A stretch of DNA of 64,000 nt from Paenibacillus sp. LHD-117 (GCF_030929555.1 NZ_JAVFVT010000034.1:19999-83998); one strand, 5' to 3'. Counted from the stretch's first letter, positions 26,004-34,978 are shown. Numbers and translations: made by a program. The notes: generated from the sequence alone by a model not told the origin.

Positions 26004-26222
26004 ATGTCTACTACACTTGCATTAGGCGCTGGATTTAATGAAATCAGTCTACAAGAATCGATGGACGTCACCGGTGGCAGTTGGGGTGGATTCGTTGCAG
26101 CTGTATTAGGTGCCGCTGGTACCGGTGCTTGGTTGGGAAGTAGAGGCGGATTATATGGTGCTATCGGAGGCGCAGTTGTTGGCGGCATTATCGGTGGCGT
26201 TGTATACGCTGCTGAAAACTAA
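26004..26222 (+). CDS. Bacteriocin-like precursor 2 with double-glycine leader
   Basis: A 72-residue precursor. The leader ends ISLQESMDVTGG (Ile -12, Glu -8, Val -4, Gly-Gly), and the mature peptide of about 47 residues starts SWGGFVAAVLG, with repeated GxxxG (GAAGTGAWLGSRGG, GAIGGAVVGGIIGG). It is probably the partner of precursor 1 in a two-peptide pore. AGGGG lies upstream of the ATG. A 16-bp perfect hairpin follows. Confidence 0.85.
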   Translation: MSTTLALGAGFNEISLQESMDVTGGSWGGFVAAVLGAAGTGAWLGSRGGLYGAIGGAVVGGIIGGVVYAAEN

Positions 26223-26236
26223 GTGAAATAATTAGT

Positions 26237-26281
26237 CAAACACTTAAACGCACGCGCTTATCGCTTGCGTTTAAGTGTTTG
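26237..26281 (+). terminator. Long perfect hairpin after the bacteriocin genes
   Basis: CAAACACTTAAACGCA (26237-26252) pairs without mismatch with 26266-26281 around a 13-base loop. No T tract follows. It may partly terminate or stabilise the precursor mRNA so that precursors are made in excess over exporter genes. The rest of 26282-26529 shows no gene. Confidence 0.6.
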
Positions 26282-26529
26282 TACAAAACTTACTAATCTC
26301 TAAAAGCAAAACTCAGACCTGAATGCCCGTGAGAACCACCGTCTTCTGCCTCGCAATTGCACTCTTGGACGAGAGCCTGACAATTGATACGATGCTAATC
26401 CTCGGAAGCAAACAGTGGTGCATCCAGCGGTTAGGACACTGGAAATTCTAATTACTCTGTCTCAATTGACTGAATCAAGAGATTTAAGCAAACACTTCTT
26501 GCAAATATGATTATATGAGGAGAGAAACG

Positions 26530-26745
26530 ATGAATTCAAAAACTCTGATTGTGATTGGCTTTTTACTTTCGATTACATTCCTTTTTCAAGTCATAAAACT
26601 ATGGGATGATCGGACTATGGTGTTTTATATGTATGCGATATTGTTCATACTCACCGTTATATTTAATATCGCACGGTTCAATCAATTTATAAAAAAAAGA
26701 AATCATAAGGGTGATTCGGGAAAACCAAAGTATAAACATGACTAA
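26530..26745 (+). CDS. Small two-helix membrane protein, candidate immunity protein
   Basis: A 71-residue protein from the ATG at 26530 after GAGGAGA; the in-frame ATG at 26515 overlaps that site. Two hydrophobic helices (LIVIGFLLSITFLFQVIKL; MVFYMYAILFILTVIFNIA) and a basic hydrophilic tail. Class-II bacteriocin immunity proteins often look like this and sit next to their peptides, but no family match can be claimed. Its end overlaps a decayed DUF5085-like reading frame. Confidence 0.6.
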   Translation: MNSKTLIVIGFLLSITFLFQVIKLWDDRTMVFYMYAILFILTVIFNIARFNQFIKKRNHKGDSGKPKYKHD

Positions 26746-27079
26746 TGCACAGTCTACAATAGGGGCAGAAGTAGTTGAGTTAATTAAGCATTTGGAGAGT
26801 CAATTCTATGAGAAAAATCGGCCCATAATTACAGCAACTTTTGAGGTAGAGCAACTAAATACCGATCAACTTGTAGATTTAGGTATTTACATTCCTGTTA
26901 TTGGGGGAACTGATAATCATCCCGATACCAACAGTTTCTTATGAATGCTTTGGGTAGACTCAATCAAGATTCTATTCAATCTGGTGCCCATTTATAATGT
27001 ACACATTAATGAAGCTGTGTTTTTTGGTGGAGATGAACTAATCCTTGATACATACGTGCAAATAATTAGCTTTCAATAA
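26738..27079 (+). pseudogene. Second decayed DUF5085-like gene
   Basis: A frame from 26738 reads IIGAEVV…ELIKHLESQ, KNRPIITATFEVEQ and DLGIYIPVIGG, matching the N-terminal half of the intact DUF5085-like protein, then stops at TGA 26942. The 3' half continues partly in +1 (FLMNALGRLN) and then again in the first frame (PIYNVHINEAVF, ELILDTYVQI) to TAA 27077. The pattern fits at least one pair of frameshifts. Confidence 0.6.
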
Positions 27080-27114
27080 TAGTTATAATTATTAAATATT
27101 TTTGGGAGATTTTT

Positions 27115-29340
27115 ATGATAACGTCAGGTATTAAAAAATATTATTGTGTTAAACAACATGATATAACTGATTGCGGTGCAGCTTGTATGGCCACAATTAC
27201 AAGACAGTACGGGTTAAAGTTTCCGATCTCTCTAATACGCGAAGTAGCAGGAACCGACAAGCAAGGTACCAACGTATATGGCCTCATTAAAGCTGCGGAG
27301 CAGCTCGGTTTTACTGCCAGAGGCGTCAAGGGCAATCAAGAAGCTTTTTTCAGCGAGTTCCCACTCCCTGCAATCGCCCATGTTGTCATTGACGGAAGCC
27401 TGCTCCATTATGTCGTCATTCACAAAATTACGAAAAAAGAAGTGCTGATTGCCGATCCTGGCAAAGGACTTGTTAAATATACCCCCGACGATTTCTTTAA
27501 AATATGGACCGGCGTGCTCATTCTAATGGTGCCGACGCCACAGTTCCGGAAAGGCGACGAAACGAAGGGATTGTTTGCCCGCTTCTTTCATTTGCTGCTG
27601 CCGCAGAAACGAATGATTTTTGGCATTTTTTTGGCTTCTTTGCTGTTTACCGTATTGGGTATTTTCGGCGCCTTCTACTTTCAGTTTCTATTGGATGAAA
27701 TATTGCCTTACAGCATGCAGAAGACGCTGCATATTTTGTCTGTCGGCATCATCGTGTTGTATATTTTCAAGCTGTTGCTGAACGCTTTCCGCACTCATCT
27801 TCTTCTGTATTTGAGCCAAAAGCTAGATATTTCGCTCATTCTTGGTTATTACCATCATGTGCTGAAGCTGCCGATGAGCTTCTTCGGCGCGCGCAAGACC
27901 GGCGAAATTATTTCACGGCTGATGGATGCCTCCAAGGTGAGGGACGCGATATCCAGCGCCACGCTTACCATTATGATCGATATCCTGATGGTTATCGTAG
28001 GCGGCATTATTCTATATTCGCAAAGCTCCATGCTGTTTGGGGTAACGGTCTTGTTAGTTCCGCTTTATCTGGCGCTGGTATGGGGCTTTCATAAACCGTT
28101 CGACCGCTTGAATCGTGAACAGATGGAGAAAAATGCTCAGCTTACCTCTTATATTGTGGAATCGATTGACGGAATTGAGACGGTCAAAGCGTACCATGCC
28201 GAGTCCAAAGCTAATTTCGAGACGGAACGTAAGTTTGTCGGATTTCTCAAATCGGTATTCAAGTTTGGCGTATTCAATAATGTACAGTCGTCGCTGAAAG
28301 GGCTTGTCCAGTCGGTCGGTGGAGTTGTCATTCTATGGGTTGGCGCGATACAGGTGATGACGGGCGACATGACGATGGGGCAATTGATTACATACAATGC
28401 GCTGCTGGCTTATTTTCTTGAACCGATTCAGAACCTGATCAATCTTCAGCCTACGTTGCAAACAGCGGTAGTAGCCGCGGACAGACTGGGTGAAATATTG
28501 GATCTAGAAGCGGAGAAAAGCGAGCAGGAAGAGAAAAAGCTGCGGCCTTCGAGCCTGCACGGAACGATAGCGTTGCAAAATGTGGATTTTCGTTATGGAA
28601 CGAGGGCTTTGACGCTACAGGATATTAGCCTGACGATCAGACAAGGGGAGAAGGTCGCTTTCGTTGGCGAAAGCGGCTCCGGGAAAACGACGCTGATCAA
28701 GCTGCTGATGCAATTTTACCGGCACGAGAAGGGCGATATTCTGATCAACGATCACAATATTAAAGATATCCATCTCGATTCACTAAGAGAGCGAATGGCT
28801 TATATCCCGCAAGATACGTTCTTCTTCAGCGGCACGATACGGGAAAATCTATGTCTTGGCGTCGGTGGGGACGAGGACTTCGGGCGTATTGTCGACGCTT
28901 GCAAGACGGCGCAGGCGCATGAATTTATCAATCAATTTCCACTGCGTTACGAAACGATGCTGGAAGAAAATGCGACCAATATTTCCGGTGGACAGAAACA
29001 AAGGCTGGCCATCGCCCGCGCCTTAATAAAAAATCCGGATATTCTCATTATGGACGAGGCTACGAGCAATCTGGACTCCATTACGGAGAAAGCGGTTTCG
29101 GAGACGATTAACGGCTTTGACCATTTGACAACCGTTATTATCGCGCATCGGCTGAGCACGATCATGCGGTGCGACCGCATTTATGTCATGGACCGCGGGC
29201 GGATTATCGAACAGGGATCTCATTGGGAGCTGCTGGCCCTGCGAGGGAAGTATTACGAGCTTTGGAAGGATCAACTGCCGGGACTGGATGAAGAGAGGTC
29301 GCCTGTACCTCAGTTTGCTGTAGGAGTAGGTGGAGTATAG
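27115..29340 (+). CDS. Peptidase-containing ABC exporter (bacteriocin maturation and export)
   Basis: A 741-residue PCAT-type transporter. The N-terminal C39 protease has Gln14, Cys20 (DITDCGAAC), His98 and Asp114, complete for double-glycine leader cleavage. A five- to six-helix exporter domain follows (residues ~160-430), then the ATPase: GESGSGKTT Walker A, NISGGQKQR signature, ILIMDEATS Walker B and IIAHRLST. It should cut both precursors after Gly-Gly and export them. GGGAG before the ATG. It is followed directly by the HlyD-type gene. Confidence 0.95.
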   Translation: MITSGIKKYYCVKQHDITDCGAACMATITRQYGLKFPISLIREVAGTDKQGTNVYGLIKAAEQLGFTARGVKGNQEAFFSEFPLPAIAHVVIDGSLLHYVVIHKITKKEVLIADPGKGLVKYTPDDFFKIWTGVLILMVPTPQFRKGDETKGLFARFFHLLLPQKRMIFGIFLASLLFTVLGIFGAFYFQFLLDEILPYSMQKTLHILSVGIIVLYIFKLLLNAFRTHLLLYLSQKLDISLILGYYHHVLKLPMSFFGARKTGEIISRLMDASKVRDAISSATLTIMIDILMVIVGGIILYSQSSMLFGVTVLLVPLYLALVWGFHKPFDRLNREQMEKNAQLTSYIVESIDGIETVKAYHAESKANFETERKFVGFLKSVFKFGVFNNVQSSLKGLVQSVGGVVILWVGAIQVMTGDMTMGQLITYNALLAYFLEPIQNLINLQPTLQTAVVAADRLGEILDLEAEKSEQEEKKLRPSSLHGTIALQNVDFRYGTRALTLQDISLTIRQGEKVAFVGESGSGKTTLIKLLMQFYRHEKGDILINDHNIKDIHLDSLRERMAYIPQDTFFFSGTIRENLCLGVGGDEDFGRIVDACKTAQAHEFINQFPLRYETMLEENATNISGGQKQRLAIARALIKNPDILIMDEATSNLDSITEKAVSETINGFDHLTTVIIAHRLSTIMRCDRIYVMDRGRIIEQGSHWELLALRGKYYELWKDQLPGLDEERSPVPQFAVGVGGV

Positions 29341-29344
29341 CGGT

Positions 29345-31003
29345 ATGAGGGCAATTATTCGAGATATGGCAGATCTGTCGGACAGCAGGGAAATGATGGA
29401 GGCGAGGACTCATCCGATAATTACGATCTTTATGACAATCGTTGTGATACTTCTTGCTGCGGCGCTGTCCTGGGCGTTCATTGGCGAAATCGACGAAGTG
29501 GCCAAGGCGTCGGCGGTCGCGAGACCCAATGAGAAGGTTAGCGGCATCCAAACCTCCGCTCTTGGTACGGTAGAGAAGATTCATGTCCGTGAAGGACAAG
29601 CGGTAAAGACGGGCGATTCTCTCATCAGTCTTGAGCATCAAGAGCTTCAGGCAGAGCTTGATAATCGGCAAGCGGAGCTTGTCCGGCTGGAGAAGGAGCA
29701 GAGTTATTTTGAGCGTTATTTGGATAGTGTGCGGCAGCATCACAATCTTTTCGATGAGAGTGTGAGCGAGGAGCAGCTTTACTACACATGGATGGAGCAA
29801 TATTTGCTAGAGTACAGCCGCCAGCAGCTTGAATTCGAATCCAGCCGTCGGCAAGTTGAACAAACGCTTGGAGAAACGATGCTGGCCCATGATTCGATTC
29901 AATTGAATAAGCGCTCAAGCAAGCAAAAGGCGGTTCAAAGCGAGGAAGAATACCGGCGGAAAATTACTGAACTTGAAGGGGAGCTGGGCTCCGAACGCCT
30001 GCTCAAGCAGTCAATGGAAAGCGGTGATAATTCGATAGGTTCTTCAGATCCCATCAGGACGGAACGATTCCAGCAATATACGCTTCGTGTAGAGCAATTG
30101 ACGCAAGCCATCTCGGACAGCCGGAGTCAATACGAGCAGTCGGCAGCGCTCGGAGAGCGCTTTGTCGCCAAATCCAAGTTGGAAGAACAAGCGGCACAGG
30201 TGGAGGCGCTTGAAATGCAGCTTAAGCAGTACATTCAGGAAGCCGTCATGGGAGTTCAAAACAATTTGGATACCTATGGAGACGAATTGCGAGAAACCAA
30301 ACGCCAGCTGGAGCTGCTGCTAAAGGAAGATGCTCCGGTATTGCTGGAGCAGGAATCGCTGCGGCTTGAGGAAGCCAAGATCTTGGAGCAGCGCAGCAAC
30401 CTGGAGCAACAAAACATGCTGCTCACGCAATCCTCTACCGATGCACTGGAGAAATTTAAGCTCGACCGGCTCGTTCAAATTCAGGCCACGATGGAAGAGA
30501 AGGAAAGAAGCAGACATGGACTTCAGGAGCGTATCGACCAGTTGCAGATAGCGATAAACAAACAGGAGATCGTTGCCCCAATTGACGGCAATGTGCATGT
30601 TCTCAAGGAAATATATGCCGGGGCAATTGTACAGGCGGGGGAACCGCTGCTGTCCATTATTCCAGCCGACGAGTCCATGTACAAAATGAGCATCGCGGTG
30701 CCCAATCATGAAGTCGGCCATATCGCGGTGGGAGACAAGGTGGATTTGAACTTTCATGCCTTTCCGAAACAAAGCTTCGGATCGCTTGCCGGCACGGTCA
30801 CTTCCATTAGCACGGATGCAACCGTTCAGCAGGATGGAAGAAGCTACTATATGGTGGAGGCATCTATCGCCAATAAGCCGCTAGTGAATCGTAAAGGCGA
30901 ACATGGTGAGGTCAGAATTGGAATGACGGCAGAAGCATATATCGTGACAGATTCGAAAAAAATTATCTATTACATTTTGGAAAAAATTAATTTGAGGGAG
31001 TAA
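29345..31003 (+). CDS. HlyD/LcnD-type transporter accessory protein
   Basis: A protein of about 552 residues: N-terminal membrane anchor (IITIFMTIVVILLAAALSWAF), a biotinyl-lipoyl-like half (GTVEKIHVREGQAVKTGDSLI), a very long coiled coil (residues ~100-420), the second lipoyl half (IVAPIDGNVHVL…GAIVQAGEPLLSI) and a beta-barrel domain. It links the C39 exporter to a partner across the wall. I prefer the ATG at 29345 (GGTGGAG about 10 bases before); it starts just past the exporter stop. The coiled coil is long for a monoderm LcnD-type protein. Confidence 0.9.
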   Translation: MRAIIRDMADLSDSREMMEARTHPIITIFMTIVVILLAAALSWAFIGEIDEVAKASAVARPNEKVSGIQTSALGTVEKIHVREGQAVKTGDSLISLEHQELQAELDNRQAELVRLEKEQSYFERYLDSVRQHHNLFDESVSEEQLYYTWMEQYLLEYSRQQLEFESSRRQVEQTLGETMLAHDSIQLNKRSSKQKAVQSEEEYRRKITELEGELGSERLLKQSMESGDNSIGSSDPIRTERFQQYTLRVEQLTQAISDSRSQYEQSAALGERFVAKSKLEEQAAQVEALEMQLKQYIQEAVMGVQNNLDTYGDELRETKRQLELLLKEDAPVLLEQESLRLEEAKILEQRSNLEQQNMLLTQSSTDALEKFKLDRLVQIQATMEEKERSRHGLQERIDQLQIAINKQEIVAPIDGNVHVLKEIYAGAIVQAGEPLLSIIPADESMYKMSIAVPNHEVGHIAVGDKVDLNFHAFPKQSFGSLAGTVTSISTDATVQQDGRSYYMVEASIANKPLVNRKGEHGEVRIGMTAEAYIVTDSKKIIYYILEKINLRE

Positions 31004-31023
31004 GGGGGCTGTATTCATTACGT

Positions 31024-32322
31024 ATGAAAAGTATTCTAAGTATGATTAGTGCAGCTTTCTATGTTTATCTCTTCGCCCTTGTTTTATTTTCGTCGAGTAT
31101 AGGCATCGTAGAAGCGAGCGCTGCTCGGGATCATGAAACTATTCTCACAAGAGAAACGATTGCAAACCAAGCGTTGAACCACTATCTCGCTCTTCAGCAG
31201 AGTCAACTGCAATTGCGTAGCCAAATAGCGCAGCTAGGATACCTGCAAACTCAACGAGATCTGGAGGCAACTTCCTTTATCCCTATGAAGCCTGGTTATT
31301 TCCCGACGTCCATGGATGAGTTGATCCGCTTGATACCGGATTATGAGCAGCTATCGGATGAACAGAAGAAGCAGATGGAGTCCGTCTTAGCGATACAAAG
31401 CATGATTCATACTTCGTTAAATCAGTATATTGACGCTCAAACGCAACAACAGAACGCAACATTATTTTTTCAGCAGCAACAAAATTTGAAATCGCTAGAT
31501 GAGCAATTGCGCTCGGCTTCATTCGGTGTACAATCTAGCGTTTTGGAAATGGAAAAAACGAAGCTTCTTGTTCAATTTTATGCCTTTCAAAGTGTCTATC
31601 AAATTGTAATGCTTGAGAAAGATTTGAACGTAGCCGAATTGGAACAATCTTATTTGGAACAAAACCATCAAGATGCGCAAAAACTGCTTGAAGCAGGACA
31701 ATTGACTAGTCAAGATGCTGAAGATGCGCGGTTGAAAATGCAGGGGCAACAGCAAGCTGTGGCTGCGTTAAGCCAACAGTTGACGATTAGAAAAAAACTA
31801 TTGAATAGGGATCTTGGATATAAAGAATCTCAACAGATCATGATCCCGAACAAATTGTCGGAAATTGCATTGGAAGAAAAAGAGATCGCGCCAGATGTCC
31901 GATTGGACGAACAGATTGAAATGAAAATGGCCAATGCGGCTATTCAACAAGCTGAAGCCAGTTACAATACAACGAAAAGTGACAACTCGGCATTGGCGAT
32001 CTATTACAAGTCGATCATAAGTATTGAAACCGATAAAAAAGGACTTGTTGCTCGTCAATTGGAGAAGAAAAAGGAAGAGCTCACAGCTGAACAATTATCG
32101 TTGCTCGATGAACTAGATCGGTTGCAAGAGGAAAGGGTTCTCTTAATGAGAACGAAAAATGACCAAAAGAAGTTATTTCAACATGGTCTTATATCTGGGA
32201 GAGAAGTAGAAGCGGTAGAATATGAGATTACGAAGCTGGATATTGCGATTGAGAAAACTCAGATCAGCTATGAGATATGGAAAGAAAAGAAATGGGCAGC
32301 ACTACATGGCTTACTGATCTAA
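31024..32322 (+). CDS. Exported TolC-like coiled-coil protein
   Basis: A 432-residue protein with a signal peptide (YVYLFALVLFSSSIGIVEASA) and almost entirely helical, Gln/Leu/Glu-rich sequence. The segment SYLEQNHQDAQKLLEAGQLTSQDAEDARLKM is arranged like the TolC repeat (…lleaGqis..dv..ar), and KKLLNRDLGYKES matches the usual repeat end. TolC-family proteins normally form outer-membrane ducts; a Gram-positive version must act differently. It follows the HlyD gene by 20 bases, so it probably extends the exporter through the cell wall. Confidence 0.7.
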   Translation: MKSILSMISAAFYVYLFALVLFSSSIGIVEASAARDHETILTRETIANQALNHYLALQQSQLQLRSQIAQLGYLQTQRDLEATSFIPMKPGYFPTSMDELIRLIPDYEQLSDEQKKQMESVLAIQSMIHTSLNQYIDAQTQQQNATLFFQQQQNLKSLDEQLRSASFGVQSSVLEMEKTKLLVQFYAFQSVYQIVMLEKDLNVAELEQSYLEQNHQDAQKLLEAGQLTSQDAEDARLKMQGQQQAVAALSQQLTIRKKLLNRDLGYKESQQIMIPNKLSEIALEEKEIAPDVRLDEQIEMKMANAAIQQAEASYNTTKSDNSALAIYYKSIISIETDKKGLVARQLEKKKEELTAEQLSLLDELDRLQEERVLLMRTKNDQKKLFQHGLISGREVEAVEYEITKLDIAIEKTQISYEIWKEKKWAALHGLLI

Positions 32323-32397
32323 CTAGCGTCAAGAAAAACGATGTTTTTTCCTAGGTTTCCATGAAACAAATACATATATTCGAGAGGATTGAAGCAC

Positions 32398-33630
32398 TTG
32401 TTCAAACGATTATCCGCATTATTATTCGCAGCAGTACTATTCTTCTCGCTTGCCTCGGGGACTCAGGCTTCTGCTCAGCCCTTAAAGGTTTGGCTTGGCA
32501 ATGAAGAGATTCAATTTGGAGACAAGCAGCCGATCATCGAGAACAACACGACACTAGTTCCGGCTCGAGCCCTGCTTGAAGACATGGGATATGAAATCGA
32601 ATGGGACGGGGAGGCCGGAACGGTTCAAGCCGTCAAAGAGCAGTCCGTTCTTACATTCACGATTGGCGAAGCAATCGCAACCGTTAATGGGCAGCCAGTC
32701 GAACTAACGATCGCGCCGAAAATAAAAGACGGCACGGCTTACGTGCCGCTTCGTTTCGTCGGAGAGAGCACGGGCCATCAGGTTCGTTGGGACGGCGCTA
32801 GCAGATCCGTCGTTCTCGCGCAGAGCAAGGGCTTCTTCTGGAAGGTGGAGAAGGATGGGACTGAAGTTTATTTGCTCGGCTCCATTCATGTCGGCAACGA
32901 CTATTTGTATCCGATGCGCCCCGAGATCGAAGCCGCGTTCGAGAACGCGGACCAGCTCGTCGTCGAAGTGAACGTTGCGAAGCCGGTGAGCGAAGAGCAA
33001 GTTAAGCAATTGCAGAGTTACATGATGTACGATGATGGTTCGGTTTTGCCCGATCACATCTCCGCGGAAACGTATGATAAGCTGAAAGCTATTTTGAAGG
33101 AGATCGGAGCTCCCGAGAACGCATTCGATCCGTACAAGCCATGGCAAATCGTGAACGAATTGACGGTTGTCAAAGCGGCTCAAAGCGGATACCAGGCGGG
33201 ACTCGGTATCGATATGTATTTCTTGCAGAGAGCGATGGGAACGGGGCTTCCGATTGCCGAACTGGAATCGTACGACCAACAATTCGCGATGTTTAGCGGC
33301 TTTTCTTCCGAGCTGCAAGCGCAAATGCTTAAGGATACAGTAGAGCAATTCCATAAGATGGACGGCAGCATAGCGGCGCTCGCGAACCTTTGGTCCTCCG
33401 GGGACGAAACCCAATTAATCGAGCTGATGAACAGCATCGGCGAACAACAGGAATATTACAAGACGGTCATTCAAGACCGTAATGCCGGGATGTTGGAGAA
33501 GATCGAAGGTTATTTGAATGGCAAGGACCAATCAACCTCTTTCATCGTCGCGGGTTATCTTCACATGCTCGGCGAGCACGGCATCGTCACGATGCTGGAG
33601 GAGAAAGGTTATACCGTTACCCATTTATAA
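32398..33630 (+). CDS. TraB/GumN family protein with copper-amine-oxidase-like N-terminal domain
   Basis: A secreted protein of about 410 residues. Signal peptide ALLFAAVLFFSLASGTQASA; residues ~30-140 are the stalk-like Cu-amine-oxidase N1 domain (NNTTLVPARALLEDMGYEIEWD; GTAYVPLRFVGESTGHQV); from 150 the TraB/GumN (ChaN/Tiki-like) domain with LLGSIHVGNDYLYP, GLGIDMYF and AGYLHMLGEHGI. The family includes metalloproteases; the conserved GSIHVG and GYLH histidines are present. TTG start with GAGAGGA 9 bases before. It is monocistronic with its own terminator. Confidence 0.9.
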   Translation: MFKRLSALLFAAVLFFSLASGTQASAQPLKVWLGNEEIQFGDKQPIIENNTTLVPARALLEDMGYEIEWDGEAGTVQAVKEQSVLTFTIGEAIATVNGQPVELTIAPKIKDGTAYVPLRFVGESTGHQVRWDGASRSVVLAQSKGFFWKVEKDGTEVYLLGSIHVGNDYLYPMRPEIEAAFENADQLVVEVNVAKPVSEEQVKQLQSYMMYDDGSVLPDHISAETYDKLKAILKEIGAPENAFDPYKPWQIVNELTVVKAAQSGYQAGLGIDMYFLQRAMGTGLPIAELESYDQQFAMFSGFSSELQAQMLKDTVEQFHKMDGSIAALANLWSSGDETQLIELMNSIGEQQEYYKTVIQDRNAGMLEKIEGYLNGKDQSTSFIVAGYLHMLGEHGIVTMLEEKGYTVTHL

Positions 33631-33652
33631 CCAATATAATGGGGAACAAAGA

Positions 33653-33690
33653 CAACCCGGGGGCTATCAGCCTCCGGGTTGAATTTTTTT
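33653..33690 (+). terminator. Rho-independent terminator
   Basis: CAACCCGG-GGC and GCC-CCGGGTTG form a stem followed by a run of nine T residues. Confidence 0.92.
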
Positions 33691-33746
33691 TTTCTTTACA
33701 ACCTCCATTATTTGAGATATATTCTTTTTCCGACTCTAATAGGAGT

Positions 33747-33955
33747 AGTTCAAAAAAGTCCGCTTTTGATCACGAAGTATAGCAGGAAGCTTACTCGACA
33801 TCGAATATTAAATTCAGCCGGAACTAAGCGAATGCTTACGAAGTATGTTTCCTCCAGAAACATTACAGGTGCTCGCGTAGCCTTCACTACGCTCCGCTCC
33901 TCATTTCCTAGCTTCTTTTAATCTTCTTGGTGCTGAAAACCGGACTTTTTGAACT
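33747..33955. repeat. MITE-like element with terminal inverted repeats
   Basis: The 209-bp stretch is bounded by AGTTCAAAAAAGTCCGCTTT (left) and the inverted complement ending CGGACTTTTTGAACT (right), agreeing over about 20 bases with two differences. It contains no gene. It lies directly upstream of the ABC-2 exporter ribosome site. It resembles dispersed intergenic repeats I recall from Paenibacillus genomes, a memory-based claim. Confidence 0.6.
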
Positions 33956-33985
33956 TGAATTACTTTAGGAGGATAACGAAAACTT

Positions 33986-34978
33986 ATGGAAAACGGCATT
34001 ATACGGTTGAGCGGCATCGGCAAAAGCTTTAAGGTCGCAGAGCGGACGGCTGGGCTGCGGCAGGCAGCGAAAGCGCTGTTCGTGCGGAAGCACCGGATCG
34101 TGGAAGCGCTGAAGGACATCTCCTTCACCGTGAACGAAGGAGAGATCGTCGGGTATATCGGGCCGAACGGCGCCGGGAAGTCGACGACGATCAAAGTAAT
34201 GAGCGGCATTCTGGTGCCGGACGGCGGAGCCTGCTCCATTATGGGGTATACGCCGTGGAAGGATAGGGCGGACTATGTCCGGCATATCGGCGTCGTGTTC
34301 GGCCAGCGTTCGCAGCTCTGGTGGGACGTGCCTGTAATCGATTCCTTCGAGCTTCTAAGAGATATCTACAAGATCCCGGGCAAGACGTACAAGGACAATC
34401 TCGACATGCTGACGGAGATGCTCGCCTTATCCGACTTGCTGGGCGTGCCCGTCAGACAGCTCAGCCTCGGTCAGCGGATGCGCTGCGAGATCGCGGCATC
34501 GCTCCTGCACAGCCCGAAGCTGCTGTTCCTCGACGAACCGACGATCGGGCTCGATGCGGTCAGCAAGCTGGCGGTGCGGAACTTCATCCGCAGAATCAAT
34601 CAGGAGCGGGGCGTAACCGTCATTCTGACGACGCATGACATGAGCGATATCGAGGCGCTGGCGGACCGGATTCTTATGATCGGCAAAGGAACGCTGCTCT
34701 ACGACGGCTCGTTGCAGGAGCTGCGAGGACGCTTCGGCACTGGCCGGACCGTAACGGCCGACTTCAACGAGCATCATGGCTCCCCGGTCGACATCGAAGG
34801 GACAACGAGGCTGCATTGGTCGCCGGAACGCGCCGTTTACAGCTTCGATACGGAGCGGGTCGTGCTCGCCGACGTCATCGCGCAGCTGTCCAGGTCGGTT
34901 GAGCTTCTGGATATTTCGGTCGACGCCAAAGGAATCGACGAGATGATCGTCCAGCTGTACGAGGAGCATCAAGTATGA
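33986..34978 (+). CDS. ABC-2 exporter ATP-binding protein
   Basis: A 330-residue ATPase: GPNGAGKSTT Walker A, VFGQRSQLWWD, LSLGQRMRCE signature variant, LLFLDEPTIGLD Walker B and TTHDMSDIE. The QRSQLWWD motif is typical of the ABC-2 subgroup paired with DUF990-type permeases. GGAGG before the ATG. Its stop overlaps the next gene (ATGA). The transported substrate (lipid, peptide or drug) is not inferable. Confidence 0.95.
   Translation: MENGIIRLSGIGKSFKVAERTAGLRQAAKALFVRKHRIVEALKDISFTVNEGEIVGYIGPNGAGKSTTIKVMSGILVPDGGACSIMGYTPWKDRADYVRHIGVVFGQRSQLWWDVPVIDSFELLRDIYKIPGKTYKDNLDMLTEMLALSDLLGVPVRQLSLGQRMRCEIAASLLHSPKLLFLDEPTIGLDAVSKLAVRNFIRRINQERGVTVILTTHDMSDIEALADRILMIGKGTLLYDGSLQELRGRFGTGRTVTADFNEHHGSPVDIEGTTRLHWSPERAVYSFDTERVVLADVIAQLSRSVELLDISVDAKGIDEMIVQLYEEHQV

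Noticed and set aside
26282..26529. Possible gene remnant between hairpin and small membrane protein
   Set aside because: No frame of useful length or ribosome site; composition is mixed but nothing recognisable.
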